Shown: one piece after another, positions 34,447 through 43,335 of the stretch
Position numbering within the stretch: the first letter of the stretch is position 1
Layout: each line of letters opens with the position of its first letter
Position numbers and translations under genes: made by a program
NCBI RefSeq assembly: GCF_030122805.1
Contig: NZ_CP126080.1
Span: 997,001-1,061,000, forward strand
From: Mesobacillus sp. AQ2
Lineage (GTDB): Bacteria; Bacillota; Bacilli; Bacillales; Cytobacillaceae
Length of the DNA stretch: 64,000 nt
Direction of reading: 5' to 3'
Notes under the pieces: generated by a model
What the model saw: the letters and a program-made list of their open reading frames with translations, nothing else
Database searches by the model: none
What the model was told of the DNA's origin: nothing

Positions 34447-34630
34447 TTTATCACCTCATATATGTTTTTTCCTGAAAAAGCCTGCGCAAACATATTGCGA
34501 TAGGGGGGAATACTATCCAATAATAAAAGGGTTTTGCAAAAGCCCAAAAGGACAGCATGCATTCTGATAAATATTGCACAATCGCCCATTTTTCGGTAGG
34601 ATGTTAACGGTAGTGAAAGGAGCGAGAATA

Positions 34631-34816
34631 GTGGGAAGCCAGATAAATGATAAAAATACTCAGGTTGTATTCCTTAAGCAGCGTTTGGATATGTTCGCTG
34701 AATTGCTTGAAGCGATTGATCCGGAAGAAACGGACCTCGAGGATATCGACCGCATGATCCAAATCGTCGAAGAAATGGATGCCAAATGCCGCGAATTCAA
34801 AAACCGCGATTTGTAA
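34631..34816 (+). CDS. SE1561-family small protein, 61 aa
   Basis: GTG start with AAAGGAG nine nt upstream. Product is a hydrophilic two-helix protein (VVFLKQRLDMFAELLEAIDP, DIDRMIQIVEEMDAKCREF). It fits the SE1561 family of short Bacillales proteins of unknown function. A terminator overlaps its stop. Confidence 0.75.
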   Translation: MGSQINDKNTQVVFLKQRLDMFAELLEAIDPEETDLEDIDRMIQIVEEMDAKCREFKNRDL

Positions 34817-34845
34817 GAGACCTTTTTATGAGGTCTCTTTTTTAT
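34816..34845 (+). terminator. Terminator of SE1561-like gene
   Basis: Stem AGAGACCT / AGGTCTCT followed by TTTTTT. Confidence 0.85.
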
Positions 34846-34861
34846 GTTAGCGTCTTTTCGG

Positions 34862-35066
34862 AGCTGACCAACGAGCATGCGCTTTTCTCTGTCCAGCTCC
34901 AGCGACCAATGCTTGTCGAGGCTGTCCAAGGCGCTTGCGCTTTTCTGTGTCCAGCTTCAGCACCTAGCCCCTCGAGCGTTTCGGTCCGCCCAATGAAGTC
35001 AAAGAGCGACTTCAGTGGTCGGCCCTCCAACGCTTGTCGGGGCTGCCCAAGGCGCTTGCGCTTTTC
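34862..35066. repeat. Dispersed intergenic repeat, copy 2, with nested partial duplicates
   Basis: A full copy at 34949-35066 (from CCAGCTTCAGCACCTAGCCC to GGCGCTTGCGCTTTT) is preceded by a copy with its centre deleted (34891-34945) and a further decayed end fragment (about 34862-34888, CTGACCAACGAGCATGCGCT). Each ends in the same GCGCTTTTCT. Compare 18518-18636. Confidence 0.9.
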
Positions 35067-35191
35067 TGTTTGTAAACGATTCCACTTTCATCTTTAAATA
35101 GATGGTTGATAGGAGTATAATGATATCGGAGAAATTGTTATAAAGCTTTCACATATAAAGAGACAGCAAACATGGGGAGAGGGGTAGACAG

Positions 35192-36745
35192 ATGAATATC
35201 GAAAAGTTCCAGGAAAGCATGTACCAGTTAGTTGTTGAAACATCCACGAACCTTCCTAAGGATGTCCGCCGGGCCATCAAAGCGGCGGCAGAGCGTGAAA
35301 ACGCGGGGACGCGCTCGGCGATGAGCCTGGATACGATCACCAACAACATCAAAATGGCGGATGATAATGTTTCGCCGATTTGCCAGGATACTGGTCTTCC
35401 AACCTTTAAAATCAAGACTCCTGTAGGTGCAAACCAGCTTGAGATGAAAAAGGCGATTTACAATGCGATTGCCCTGGCTACCAAGGATGGCAAGCTGCGC
35501 CCGAACTCTGTTGATTCATTGACAGGTGAGAACAGCGGCGACAATCTTGGCGGCGGCACTCCTGTCATCAAGTTTGAGCAATGGGAAAAAGACTATATTG
35601 ACGCACGTCTGATTTTAAAGGGCGGCGGCTGTGAAAATAAAAATATCCAATACAGCCTTCCTGCTGAATTGGAAGGACTCGGCCGCGCTGGACGCGACCT
35701 TGACGGAATACGCAAATGTATCATGCATTCGGTTTATCAGGCCCAGGGACAAGGCTGCAGCGCAGGCTTCATTGGGGTCGGCATTGGCGGTGACCGTTCT
35801 TCTGGATATGACCTTGCGAAGGAGCAATTATTCCGTACTGTAGATGATGTCAATCCAAATCCAGAACTACATGACCTTGAAGAGTATGTCATGGAAAATG
35901 CCAACAAGCTTGGAATCGGGACGATGGGCTTTGGCGGTGAAACGACGCTTCTTGGCTGCAAAATCGGCGTCATGAACCGCATTCCGGCAAGCTTTTACGT
36001 ATCTGTTGCGTATAACTGCTGGGCATATCGCCGCCTTGGTGTAGCCGTAAACCCTGAAACTGGTGAAATTCAGGAATGGATGTACCAGGAAGGAGAGAAG
36101 ATTGATTTCGCCCAGCCTGCTGCACAGGAAATCGCAGCAGCAGTCGAAGCACCGGCAGAACAGAATGTCGTCACATTAACTGCTCCTATTACAGAAGAGC
36201 AAATCCGTGAACTCAAGGTCGGAGATGTCGTCCAGATCAATGGCATGATGTATACAGGCCGTGACGCGATCCATAAGTACCTGTCAGACCACGATTCACC
36301 TGTCGACTTGAATGGGCAGGTCATTTACCATTGCGGACCGGTCATGCTGAAGGATGAAGAAGGAAACTGGCATGTGAAGGCTGCAGGCCCGACAACAAGT
36401 ATTCGTGAGGAGCCCTATCAGGGTGATATCATGAAGAAGTTCGGCATCCGTGCAGTCATCGGAAAAGGCGGAATGGGTAAGAAGACGCTTGCTTCTTTGC
36501 AAGAGCATGGCGGAGTTTACCTGAATGCCATCGGCGGCGCAGCACAGTATTATGCGGACTGCATCAAGTCTGTCGAAGGCGTTGACCTGATGAACTTCGG
36601 TATTCCTGAAGCAATGTGGCACCTCAATGTCGAAGGCTTTACCGCAGTCGTAACCATGGATTCGCACGGAAACAGCCTGCACGAAGATGTTGAAAAATCA
36701 TCACTCGAAAAATTGGCGCAATTCGCCGATCGAGTTTATAAGTAA
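35192..36745 (+). CDS. fumA: Class I fumarate hydratase, [4Fe-4S], fused alpha/beta, 517 aa
   Basis: Interconverts fumarate and malate. The Fe-S ligands are in PICQDTGLP (about C64), KGGGCENKN and TTLLGCKIGV. The N-terminal alpha part ends near residue 285; a linker rich in Ala and Glu leads to the beta domain (LTAPITEEQIRELKVGDVVQ, VIYHCGPVM, AVIGKGGMGK). It differs from the iron-free class II CitG of B. subtilis and is oxygen-sensitive, which fits anaerobic respiration. GGAGAGGGG upstream of ATG. Tartrate dehydratase is a less likely alternative. Confidence 0.9.
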   Translation: MNIEKFQESMYQLVVETSTNLPKDVRRAIKAAAERENAGTRSAMSLDTITNNIKMADDNVSPICQDTGLPTFKIKTPVGANQLEMKKAIYNAIALATKDGKLRPNSVDSLTGENSGDNLGGGTPVIKFEQWEKDYIDARLILKGGGCENKNIQYSLPAELEGLGRAGRDLDGIRKCIMHSVYQAQGQGCSAGFIGVGIGGDRSSGYDLAKEQLFRTVDDVNPNPELHDLEEYVMENANKLGIGTMGFGGETTLLGCKIGVMNRIPASFYVSVAYNCWAYRRLGVAVNPETGEIQEWMYQEGEKIDFAQPAAQEIAAAVEAPAEQNVVTLTAPITEEQIRELKVGDVVQINGMMYTGRDAIHKYLSDHDSPVDLNGQVIYHCGPVMLKDEEGNWHVKAAGPTTSIREEPYQGDIMKKFGIRAVIGKGGMGKKTLASLQEHGGVYLNAIGGAAQYYADCIKSVEGVDLMNFGIPEAMWHLNVEGFTAVVTMDSHGNSLHEDVEKSSLEKLAQFADRVYK

Positions 36746-36755
36746 AACTTAAAAG

Positions 36756-36791
36756 GGGTCTCGCTGGGTTTGCTGCGAGACTTCTTTTTTA
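36756..36791 (+). terminator. Terminator of fumarase gene
   Basis: Stem GTCTCGC / GCGAGAC, then TTCTTTTTT. Confidence 0.8.
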
Positions 36792-36912
36792 TTCGATTGC
36801 TGGTAACGGCACATTACCTTATCACCACTGCAAAAGTTTCCCGTTGATGCATTTGTAGAATTTTTTTTCCCTGCTGGCAAACAATAAGGAAAAACATCAA
36901 TGGAGGAACATC

Positions 36913-37722
36913 ATGAAAACGTTTGTTAAGATACTGCTTGCTTCCGCGATGCTGCTGTTGATTGCTTTGCCGGCTGTTACAGGCGCGGAAGAAAATTCGA
37001 ACTCACCACTGCACTGGGGATTCAAAAAAGGCCGGAATGGGAGGCAGGCTGATGCCGGCAGGATGTTCGAGGTCATTCTTGAAGACCATGGAGCTGTTTA
37101 TAAAGGGGACAAAAACAGCAAGGATTTGTACCTGACCTTTGATAATGGATATGAAAATGGTTATACTGCAAAAATTCTTGATGTATTAAAAGAGGAACAG
37201 GTCCCTGCAGCTTTTTTCATTACGGGCCATTATCTTGAAAGTGCTCCCGAGCTTGTTGCCCGGATGGCAAATGAAGGCCATATTATCGGCAATCACTCCT
37301 GGCATCATCCTGACATGACTCAAATCAGCGATGAAAAAATCAAGAAGGAACTTGAGATGGTCCGTGCTGAAACCGAAAGGATCACAGGCAGGAAGCATAT
37401 GAACTACCTGCGTCCTCCAAGGGGGATTTTCAGCGAAAGGACAATGGCGGTCGCGAAAGAAGCCGGCTATACTCATGTGTTCTGGTCGCTCGCTTTTGTT
37501 GACTGGAATACCGACCAGCAAAAAGGCGCGCAATATGCCTATGATAAAATCATGACCCAGGTCCACCCAGGTGCCGTCCTGCTTCTGCACACAGTTTCGA
37601 AAGACAATGCGGATGCACTTGGGAAGGTAATCAGGGATTTGAAAGAACAGGGTTATCACTTTAAAAATCTTGATGAGCTGATGCTCAGAAAAGGCGGCAT
37701 GAAGGATCCGATGCTGTACTGA
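36913..37722 (+). CDS. pdaA: Spore-cortex peptidoglycan N-deacetylase PdaA, 269 aa
   Basis: Signal peptide at 1-25 (LLASAMLLLIALPAVTGAEE). The NodB-homology domain has the catalytic Asp in YLTFDNGYENG, zinc His pair in GNHSWHHPDM, and LRPPRGIFSERT. The leading LHWGFKKGRNGRQAD is typical of PdaA, which removes N-acetyl from muramic acid to form muramic delta-lactam in spore cortex. GGAGGAACATC precedes ATG. It suggests the organism makes spores. B. subtilis pdaA lies in the same yfj neighbourhood. Confidence 0.93.
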   Translation: MKTFVKILLASAMLLLIALPAVTGAEENSNSPLHWGFKKGRNGRQADAGRMFEVILEDHGAVYKGDKNSKDLYLTFDNGYENGYTAKILDVLKEEQVPAAFFITGHYLESAPELVARMANEGHIIGNHSWHHPDMTQISDEKIKKELEMVRAETERITGRKHMNYLRPPRGIFSERTMAVAKEAGYTHVFWSLAFVDWNTDQQKGAQYAYDKIMTQVHPGAVLLLHTVSKDNADALGKVIRDLKEQGYHFKNLDELMLRKGGMKDPMLY

Positions 37723-37729
37723 TTGTTTG

Positions 37730-37760
37730 ATCCCGGCAATTTTACAGTTGCCGGGATTTT
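37730..37760 (+). terminator. Terminator of pdaA
   Basis: Stem ATCCCGGCAA / TTGCCGGGAT followed by TTTCG. Confidence 0.83.
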
Positions 37761-37790
37761 CGATTGGAAAAAAGGCGCATTTTTACCAGT

Positions 37791-37904
37791 TCGCCAATAA
37801 AAATTTATTTTCGCCAATAAACCTGTGATTTTCGCCAATAAAATTAAAAAATTGCCAATAAACAGTGATTATCGCCAATAAAGTTGTGAACTCCGCCAAT
37901 AAAG
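37791..37904. repeat. Tandem array, period 20-21 bp, TCGCCAATAAA motif
   Basis: TCGCCAATAA or its variants start at 37791, 37811, 37832, 37852, 37872 and about 37893. It is preceded by TGGAAAAAAGGCGC and CCAGTTCGC, the same kind of leader as at 10794. Degenerate CCAATAAA remnants continue to about 38105. No convincing gene lies between 37723 and 38190. Confidence 0.9.
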
Positions 37905-38190
37905 CAGAAATGGGCCAGCTAAAAGATGTTAGACCCAGCCGGAAAGACAGGAATCATCTTAATAAAAGGGGGATTTCAACAATAAGTTGGCAATTCCCCC
38001 GCAAAATTCAGCCAGAAAGCCGACAATCGATTAATTTCAAAAAAACAATTCCGCCATTTGAACACAAGGCAATAAAAATAGCGATTCCTACCAATAAAAA
38101 TCAAATACCGCCCAGATGATCAGCACTATTTTCGTAAAAACAGAACGGAAATGCTATAATACGGGGAAAATACATGAGGGCGGTTTGTAT

Positions 38191-39051
38191 ATGTGGGAAG
38201 AAAAGCTGGCCATTACCGGGCCTTATAATTTTGACCTGGCCTTAAGCAGGCTTGCACTTGATCCATTGAACGCCGTTGATATCGAGCAGCGGCTCGTCAG
38301 GGTGCCGCTTGCTTTTGATGATAAAAAAATCATTGCGGATGTCATTGCGACGGGCACGCTGGAAAAGCCTGAATTCATTGTCCGCGCCAGTGATGAAAAA
38401 GAAAAAACGCTAAATCGTCTGACGGAAATTTTTCAGTGGGATGTGGAATTGCTTCGGGTCCATGAGCATTTTCAGACGACAGAGTTAAAAGATCTTTTCA
38501 ATGATCATTTTGGAACCCCGCTTGTGCTGGAATTTGATCCGTTTTCCAGCTTGATCAAGAGCATTATCCACCAGCAGGTGAATCTGAAGTTTGCCTTTAC
38601 TCTGACAGAACGGTTCGTGAAAGCTTTCGGTGAAGAGGTCGATGGAGTCTGGTTCTATCCCTCTCCTGACAAAGTCGCCCGGCTGAGGGTTGAACAGCTT
38701 CGTGAGTTTCAATTCAGCGGACGCAAGGCGGAGTATGTGATCGGAATCGGTGAGTTGACAGCTTCTGGCCAGCTTGATTTTGAAAAAATGAAAAGCATGC
38801 CTGATGCCGAAGTGTCTAAGGAGTTAATCAAGATTCGCGGTGTCGGTCCTTGGACGGTGGAAAACTTCCTGATGTTCGCGCTTGGCAGGCCGAATTTATT
38901 CCCGATGGGGGACATCGGCATCCAGAATGCTTTGAAGAAATACTTCGAGCTGGATGACAAGCCAGACCTTGCCCAGATGGAAAAATACAAGGAGCCGTGG
39001 AATCCTTATTTAAGCTATGCTTCGCTCTATTTATGGAGAAGCATTGAATAA
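38191..39051 (+). CDS. DNA-3-methyladenine glycosylase, AlkA/YfjP type, 286 aa
   Basis: AlkA-like N-terminal domain, then an HhH-GPD domain: SSLIKSIIHQQVNLKFA, QLREFQFSGRKAEYVIG, hairpin LIKIRGVGPWTVENFLM, and catalytic Asp in FPMGDIGIQ. It removes alkylated purines in base-excision repair. Start at ATG 38191 has GAGGGCGG about eight nt upstream. It is followed 15 bp later by the RNA methyltransferase gene, as yfjP-yfjO in B. subtilis. Confidence 0.9.
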   Translation: MWEEKLAITGPYNFDLALSRLALDPLNAVDIEQRLVRVPLAFDDKKIIADVIATGTLEKPEFIVRASDEKEKTLNRLTEIFQWDVELLRVHEHFQTTELKDLFNDHFGTPLVLEFDPFSSLIKSIIHQQVNLKFAFTLTERFVKAFGEEVDGVWFYPSPDKVARLRVEQLREFQFSGRKAEYVIGIGELTASGQLDFEKMKSMPDAEVSKELIKIRGVGPWTVENFLMFALGRPNLFPMGDIGIQNALKKYFELDDKPDLAQMEKYKEPWNPYLSYASLYLWRSIE

Positions 39052-39066
39052 TTGGAGTGAAGTTTT

Positions 39067-40536
39067 ATGAAAAAAGAGCAGCAAGGGAATCAATTTAAGA
39101 AATCATCACCAAAGAATAATGGTCAACATGTCAGGAAATTTTCAAAAGGGCAATCGAACAATGACCAGCAATCACCAAAGCTGCAGCTGAAGCAGACCTT
39201 CCCGCTGACCATCAAGCGTCTGGGAATCAATGGCGAGGGTGTCGGTTATTTTAAGCGCCAGGTCGTGTTCGTGCCCGGTGCGCTCCCAGGTGAGGAAATC
39301 GTCGCAGAAGCCACAAAGGTCCACCCAAAGTTTGCTGAGGCTAAAATAAAGAAGATCCGTAAACACTCCGAGCATCGGATCAAACCGCTCTGTCCGGTAT
39401 ACGAGCAGTGCGGCGGCTGCCAGCTGCAGCATTTGCGCTATGATCAGCAGCTGAATGAAAAACGTGATATTGTCATCCAGGCTTTGGAGCGCCATACAAA
39501 GCTGAAAATCGAACACCTTGATATTCGTCAAACAATCGGCATGGAAAATCCGTGGGGTTACCGGAACAAGAGCCAGTTCCAGGTTGGCGAAAAGGATGGA
39601 AGGGTGCTTGCCGGCCTGTACGGTCTCAACTCTCATAATTTGATCAATATCGAGCAGTGTGCGGTCCAGCATCCCGCTACGACAAAGGCTACCGAGATTG
39701 TAAAAGGCATTCTTCAGGATCTGAAAATACCAATCTATAATGAGAAAAAACATAAAGGTCTCGTAAGGACAATCGTTGCCAGGACAGGCGTCCAGACTGG
39801 CGAACTGCAAATTGTCCTGATCACGGCAAAAAAAGAACTTCCGAAAAAAGACTTGATCATCACAGAAATCAAGAAGCGTCTTCCAGAGGTAAACTCGATT
39901 GTCCAGAACATCAATGGCGAAAAGACTTCTGTCATATTCGGCGATGAAACCGCCACTTTGGAAGGGAAAGATTTTATCCAGGAAACACTTGGTGACCTGC
40001 AATTCGAACTTTCAGCAAGGACCTTCTTCCAGTTGAATCCTGAGCAGACGGTAAAGCTTTACAATGAAGCCAAAGCTGCTGCCATGTTAACAGGGAAGGA
40101 AAAACTCGTCGATGCGTATTGCGGTGTCGGCACAATCGGATTATGGATGGCAAATCAGGCAGGCGAGGTTCGCGGGATGGATGTCATTCCGGAATCGATT
40201 GAAGATGCCAGGAAAAATGCGCTGAAGCACGATGTCAGCCATGCCAAATTCTATGTTGGAAAAGCAGAAGAACTGCTTCCAAAATGGCTGGAGGAAGACT
40301 GGCGCCCGGATGTGATTGCCGTCGATCCGCCGCGCACAGGCTGTGACGAGGAATTCCTGAAAACCGTCCTGAAAATCAAGCCGAAAACCTTTGTTTACGT
40401 TTCCTGCAATCCTTCTACGCTCGCAAAGGATATCCAGACACTAGGAGACAAGTACAGAGTAGAATATATCCAGCCAGTGGACATGTTCCCGCACACCTCA
40501 CAGATTGAGAGTGTCACGAGACTGGTTTTAAAATGA
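39067..40536 (+). CDS. 23S rRNA (uracil-5-)-methyltransferase, RlmD/RlmCD family (YfjO-like), 489 aa
   Basis: A basic Gln/Lys/Asn-rich N-terminus is followed by a TRAM domain ([16 protein letters not shown]), an Fe-S motif [14 protein letters not shown] plus a later Cys in IEQCAVQHP, and an SAM domain with [28 protein letters not shown] and the catalytic Cys in [12 protein letters not shown]. Bacillus has paralogues (YefA/RlmCD and YfjO), so the exact uridine is uncertain. GGAGTGAAG precedes ATG. Confidence 0.9.
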   Translation: MKKEQQGNQFKKSSPKNNGQHVRKFSKGQSNNDQQSPKLQLKQTFPLTIKRLGINGEGVGYFKRQVVFVPGALPGEEIVAEATKVHPKFAEAKIKKIRKHSEHRIKPLCPVYEQCGGCQLQHLRYDQQLNEKRDIVIQALERHTKLKIEHLDIRQTIGMENPWGYRNKSQFQVGEKDGRVLAGLYGLNSHNLINIEQCAVQHPATTKATEIVKGILQDLKIPIYNEKKHKGLVRTIVARTGVQTGELQIVLITAKKELPKKDLIITEIKKRLPEVNSIVQNINGEKTSVIFGDETATLEGKDFIQETLGDLQFELSARTFFQLNPEQTVKLYNEAKAAAMLTGKEKLVDAYCGVGTIGLWMANQAGEVRGMDVIPESIEDARKNALKHDVSHAKFYVGKAEELLPKWLEEDWRPDVIAVDPPRTGCDEEFLKTVLKIKPKTFVYVSCNPSTLAKDIQTLGDKYRVEYIQPVDMFPHTSQIESVTRLVLK

Positions 40537-40537
40537 T

Positions 40538-40574
40538 AAAAGCGCCGGCCCGGTTTGGGGCTGGCGCTTTATCG
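40538..40574. terminator. Terminator overlapping the 3' end of the broken tetR gene
   Basis: Stem AAAGCGCC / GGCGCTTT with inner GGCCC / GGGGC pairing. It ends the methyltransferase gene and probably also the minus-strand tetR. Confidence 0.75.
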
Positions 40575-41123
40575 TATATTTGACAATCCATGATTGATGA
40601 AGTTGTTAATGATTTCGGCCATTTCCCTTGGTGTCTTGTCCATGCCATTTTCCACCCAATTTTTTATCACATAAATACTGCCGCTGACAACAAAGATATT
40701 GATATATTCAAATGTTTACCGGTCGAACTGGCTGTCGAAAATCCAATTTTTGAAGATGTATTCCTGGGTGATTTTCATCCCTTTTTTCTGGAAGTGTATA
40801 TCGCTGTTTTCACCAAGAAGCATTTGGCATACATCACTATTCCTGGCAATATACTCTAGAATCTTCTCGGTCATTTTTAAAGCCTCTTCTTCTTTGGAAA
40901 AATTATATTGGTTCAGTGTTGATACCATATCTTCAATGAATTCCTCTTCTATTGCGTTCAGTAGATCATATTGACTTGAAAAATGGGCATAAAAAGTGGA
41001 ACGATTGAGATCAGCGAGCTCACAGATTTCCTTTATCGTAAGGCTCGAAATGGGCTTTTCTTTGAGTAATGCCATAAGGCTTTCCTTTAAAACCATCCTC
41101 GTGTATTTTTTTCTTCTGTCCAT
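40569..41123 (-). pseudogene. TetR/AcrR-family repressor interrupted by an in-frame TAA
   Basis: The N-terminal HTH is intact: RRKKYTRMVLKESLMALLKE, ISSLTIKEICELADLNRSTFYAHF. After residue 135 (FDSQFDR) a TAA at 40716-40718 stops translation. The same frame continues for 48 codons with clearly coding sequence, TFEYINIFVVSGSIYVIKNW and NGMDKTPREMAEIINNF, up to a second TAA at 40569-40571. A C-to-T change in a CAA codon would explain it. The truncated product lacks the last helices of the ligand/dimer domain. It is divergent from the MMPL exporter, which it probably controlled. Confidence 0.85.
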
Positions 41124-41181
41124 TTTTAAAAATCAACGTCCTTTTTCTCTGATTTCCAACAGATGATGATAATTTGTTGTG

Positions 41182-41203
41182 TAATGTACGTTATGTACGC
41201 AAC
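41182..41203. promoter_or_regulatory. Candidate TetR operator
   Basis: ATGTACGTTATGTACGC holds two GTAC half-sites nine bases apart in the gap between the tetR remnant and the exporter. Position and symmetry are the only evidence. Confidence 0.35.
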
Positions 41204-41277
41204 TGTTTGTTGAATAGCCAACACCGTGTTTATATAATGATAAAGTGAAAATGTAAAAGACTCAAGTGAGGTTAAAA

Positions 41278-43335
41278 ATGAACAGCATTGCAGAAAAAAT
41301 CATTAAGCATAAAAAAGCTGTTGTTATCGCATTTGCTTTATTTGCGCTGTTATCAACAGTGGCGCAATTTTTTGTGTCGGTCAATTATAATATGGTAGAT
41401 TATCTGCCTGAAGATGCCCAGTCAACAAAGGCGATGGAGATCATGGAGCAGGAATTTACCGCCGATGTCCCTGATACAAGGGTCATGATCAAGGATATAA
41501 CCTTGCAGGAGGCCATAGCCTACAAGGAAAAAATGTCTGCCATCGATGGTGTGGGGGAAGTGATTTGGCTCGATGATGTGGTCGATTTGAAAACCCCAAT
41601 TGAAATGGCAGATGAAGAAACGGTAGAGAATTATTATAAAGATGGAAATGCGCTCTTCTCAATCAGTGTCCGTTCCGGTGATGAAGTCAGGATTACTGAT
41701 GAAATTTATGAGTTGATCGGTGAAAAAGGTGCAATTGCCGGCGAGGCTATCAATACGGCTTCATCCCAAAAAATGGCCGGGAAGGAATCGATGTATGCAG
41801 GGATGCTGCTTGTCCCGATCATTATCTTCATTCTCGTTATTTCGACGAACTCATGGATTGAGCCGTTATTTTTCCTGACAGCCATCGGGGTATCGGTGCT
41901 GATCAACCTGGGAACGAACATCTTTATCGGAGAGGTTTCCTTCGTCACCCAGTCGGTCGCACCAATCCTGCAGCTGGCAGTTTCTCTCGATTATGCTGTC
42001 TTTTTGCTTCACAGCTTCTCTGATTACCGGAAGACAACGAGTAATCCGGAGGAAGCAATGCAGCTGGCGATGAAAAAGTCATTCCCGGCAATTACTGCCA
42101 GTGCAGCGACAACCTTTTTTGGATTCATTGCCCTGACTTTCATGAAGTTCGAAATCGGCTCGGATCTTGGGATCAATCTAGTAAAAGGAATCATCCTGAG
42201 CTTCATCAGTGTCATGTTGTTTTTGCCAGCGCTTACCCTGCTGTTTTATAAATGGATGGATAAAACAGAGCATAGAAGCTTTGTCCCGAGCTTTACCGGT
42301 ATTGGGAAGTTTGTCATGAAATTGAAAATCCCAAGCTTGCTGCTGGTGTTGGCGATCATTGTTCCAAGCTTCCTGGCCCAGAGCAAAACGGCCTTCACCT
42401 ACGGGCTTGGCGTGCAGCCGGAAACGACACGAGCGGGCAGTGATTTTACCGAGATTAAGGAAGCCTTTGGCGAAACCACGCCGATTGTCCTTCTGGTTCC
42501 AAAAGGGGATCGCGCGAAGGAATCGGAACTGGTCAAGGAACTGGAGAACCTTGATTATGTCACAAGTGTGATTGCCTATGTCAATATGGTAGGTTCGGTC
42601 ATCCCTCCTGAATATTTGGATGAATCGATCACCAGGGAGTTTTACTCGAAAAATTACAGCCGGATGATCATCAATACAAATCAGGGAACAGAAGGAGATG
42701 TCCCTTTTTCAATCGTCCAGAAGGTGGAAAAGGCCGCTGAAAAGTATTATGGTGACAAAGCCCTGAGTTTGGGGGAAAGCGTGACATTGTATGATATCAA
42801 GAATGTTGTCAACAAGGATAATTTCGTCGTGAATGTGTTGACGGTCGTAACGATTGCGATTGTTCTGCTGGCGACCTTTAAGTCTATTTCGATACCACTC
42901 GTGCTGTTGATCACGATCCAGTCCTCGGTCTGGATTAATCTGTCGATTCCGTATTTCACCAGCTCTTCGCTGGTTTTTGTCGGATATCTGATCATCAGTA
43001 CAGTCCAGCTGGCGGCAACCGTGGACTATGCGATCCTTTTGACGGAAGCTTACCAGCATAACCGCCGGGATATGTCGGCCAGGAAGGCAATCATAAAAAC
43101 CCTAGATGAAAAGACATTTTCGATTTCGATTTCTGCGGCGATTTTATCGAGCGTCGGTTTCATTCTATGGATGACATCTTCAAACCCAATTGTCGGCTCC
43201 ATCGGCTTGCTGTTGGGCAGGGGGGCATTGCTGGCATTCGTGATGGTCTTGTTCCTCCTTCCAGCGATGCTGCTGGTATTCGATAGATTCATTAAAAAGA
43301 CGACCTACAAAGCAAATTTTTATGAGGAGAAATGA
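41278..43335 (+). CDS. MMPL/RND-family exporter, 685 aa
   Basis: Two MMPL repeats, each with a TM helix, large external loop and five more helices, twelve TM in all. First repeat: HKKAVVIAFALFALLSTVAQ, LQLAVSLDYAVFLLHSFSDY, SAATTFFGFIALTFMKFEIG. Second: LLLVLAIIVPSFLAQS, LAATVDYAILLTEAYQHN, ILSSVGFILWMTSSNP. The Asp in LDYA and VDYA are the likely proton relay. The start at 41278 has GAGG seven nt upstream. It overlaps the next gene by four bases and is divergent from the broken tetR. Substrate unknown; lipids, peptides or drugs are usual. Confidence 0.88.
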   Translation: MNSIAEKIIKHKKAVVIAFALFALLSTVAQFFVSVNYNMVDYLPEDAQSTKAMEIMEQEFTADVPDTRVMIKDITLQEAIAYKEKMSAIDGVGEVIWLDDVVDLKTPIEMADEETVENYYKDGNALFSISVRSGDEVRITDEIYELIGEKGAIAGEAINTASSQKMAGKESMYAGMLLVPIIIFILVISTNSWIEPLFFLTAIGVSVLINLGTNIFIGEVSFVTQSVAPILQLAVSLDYAVFLLHSFSDYRKTTSNPEEAMQLAMKKSFPAITASAATTFFGFIALTFMKFEIGSDLGINLVKGIILSFISVMLFLPALTLLFYKWMDKTEHRSFVPSFTGIGKFVMKLKIPSLLLVLAIIVPSFLAQSKTAFTYGLGVQPETTRAGSDFTEIKEAFGETTPIVLLVPKGDRAKESELVKELENLDYVTSVIAYVNMVGSVIPPEYLDESITREFYSKNYSRMIINTNQGTEGDVPFSIVQKVEKAAEKYYGDKALSLGESVTLYDIKNVVNKDNFVVNVLTVVTIAIVLLATFKSISIPLVLLITIQSSVWINLSIPYFTSSSLVFVGYLIISTVQLAATVDYAILLTEAYQHNRRDMSARKAIIKTLDEKTFSISISAAILSSVGFILWMTSSNPIVGSIGLLLGRGALLAFVMVLFLLPAMLLVFDRFIKKTTYKANFYEEK

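Noticed and set aside
37865..38119. Open frame of 84 codons in the pdaA-glycosylase gap
   Set aside because: It runs through CCAATAAA repeat remnants, has no ribosome site and an unnatural composition.
40716..40718. Recoding of the tetR stop
   Set aside because: The codon is TAA, which is not known to be recoded as Sec, and the simpler explanation is a point mutation.
40590..40859. Plus-strand frames opposite the broken tetR
   Set aside because: Shadow of the tetR coding strand with no ribosome site.
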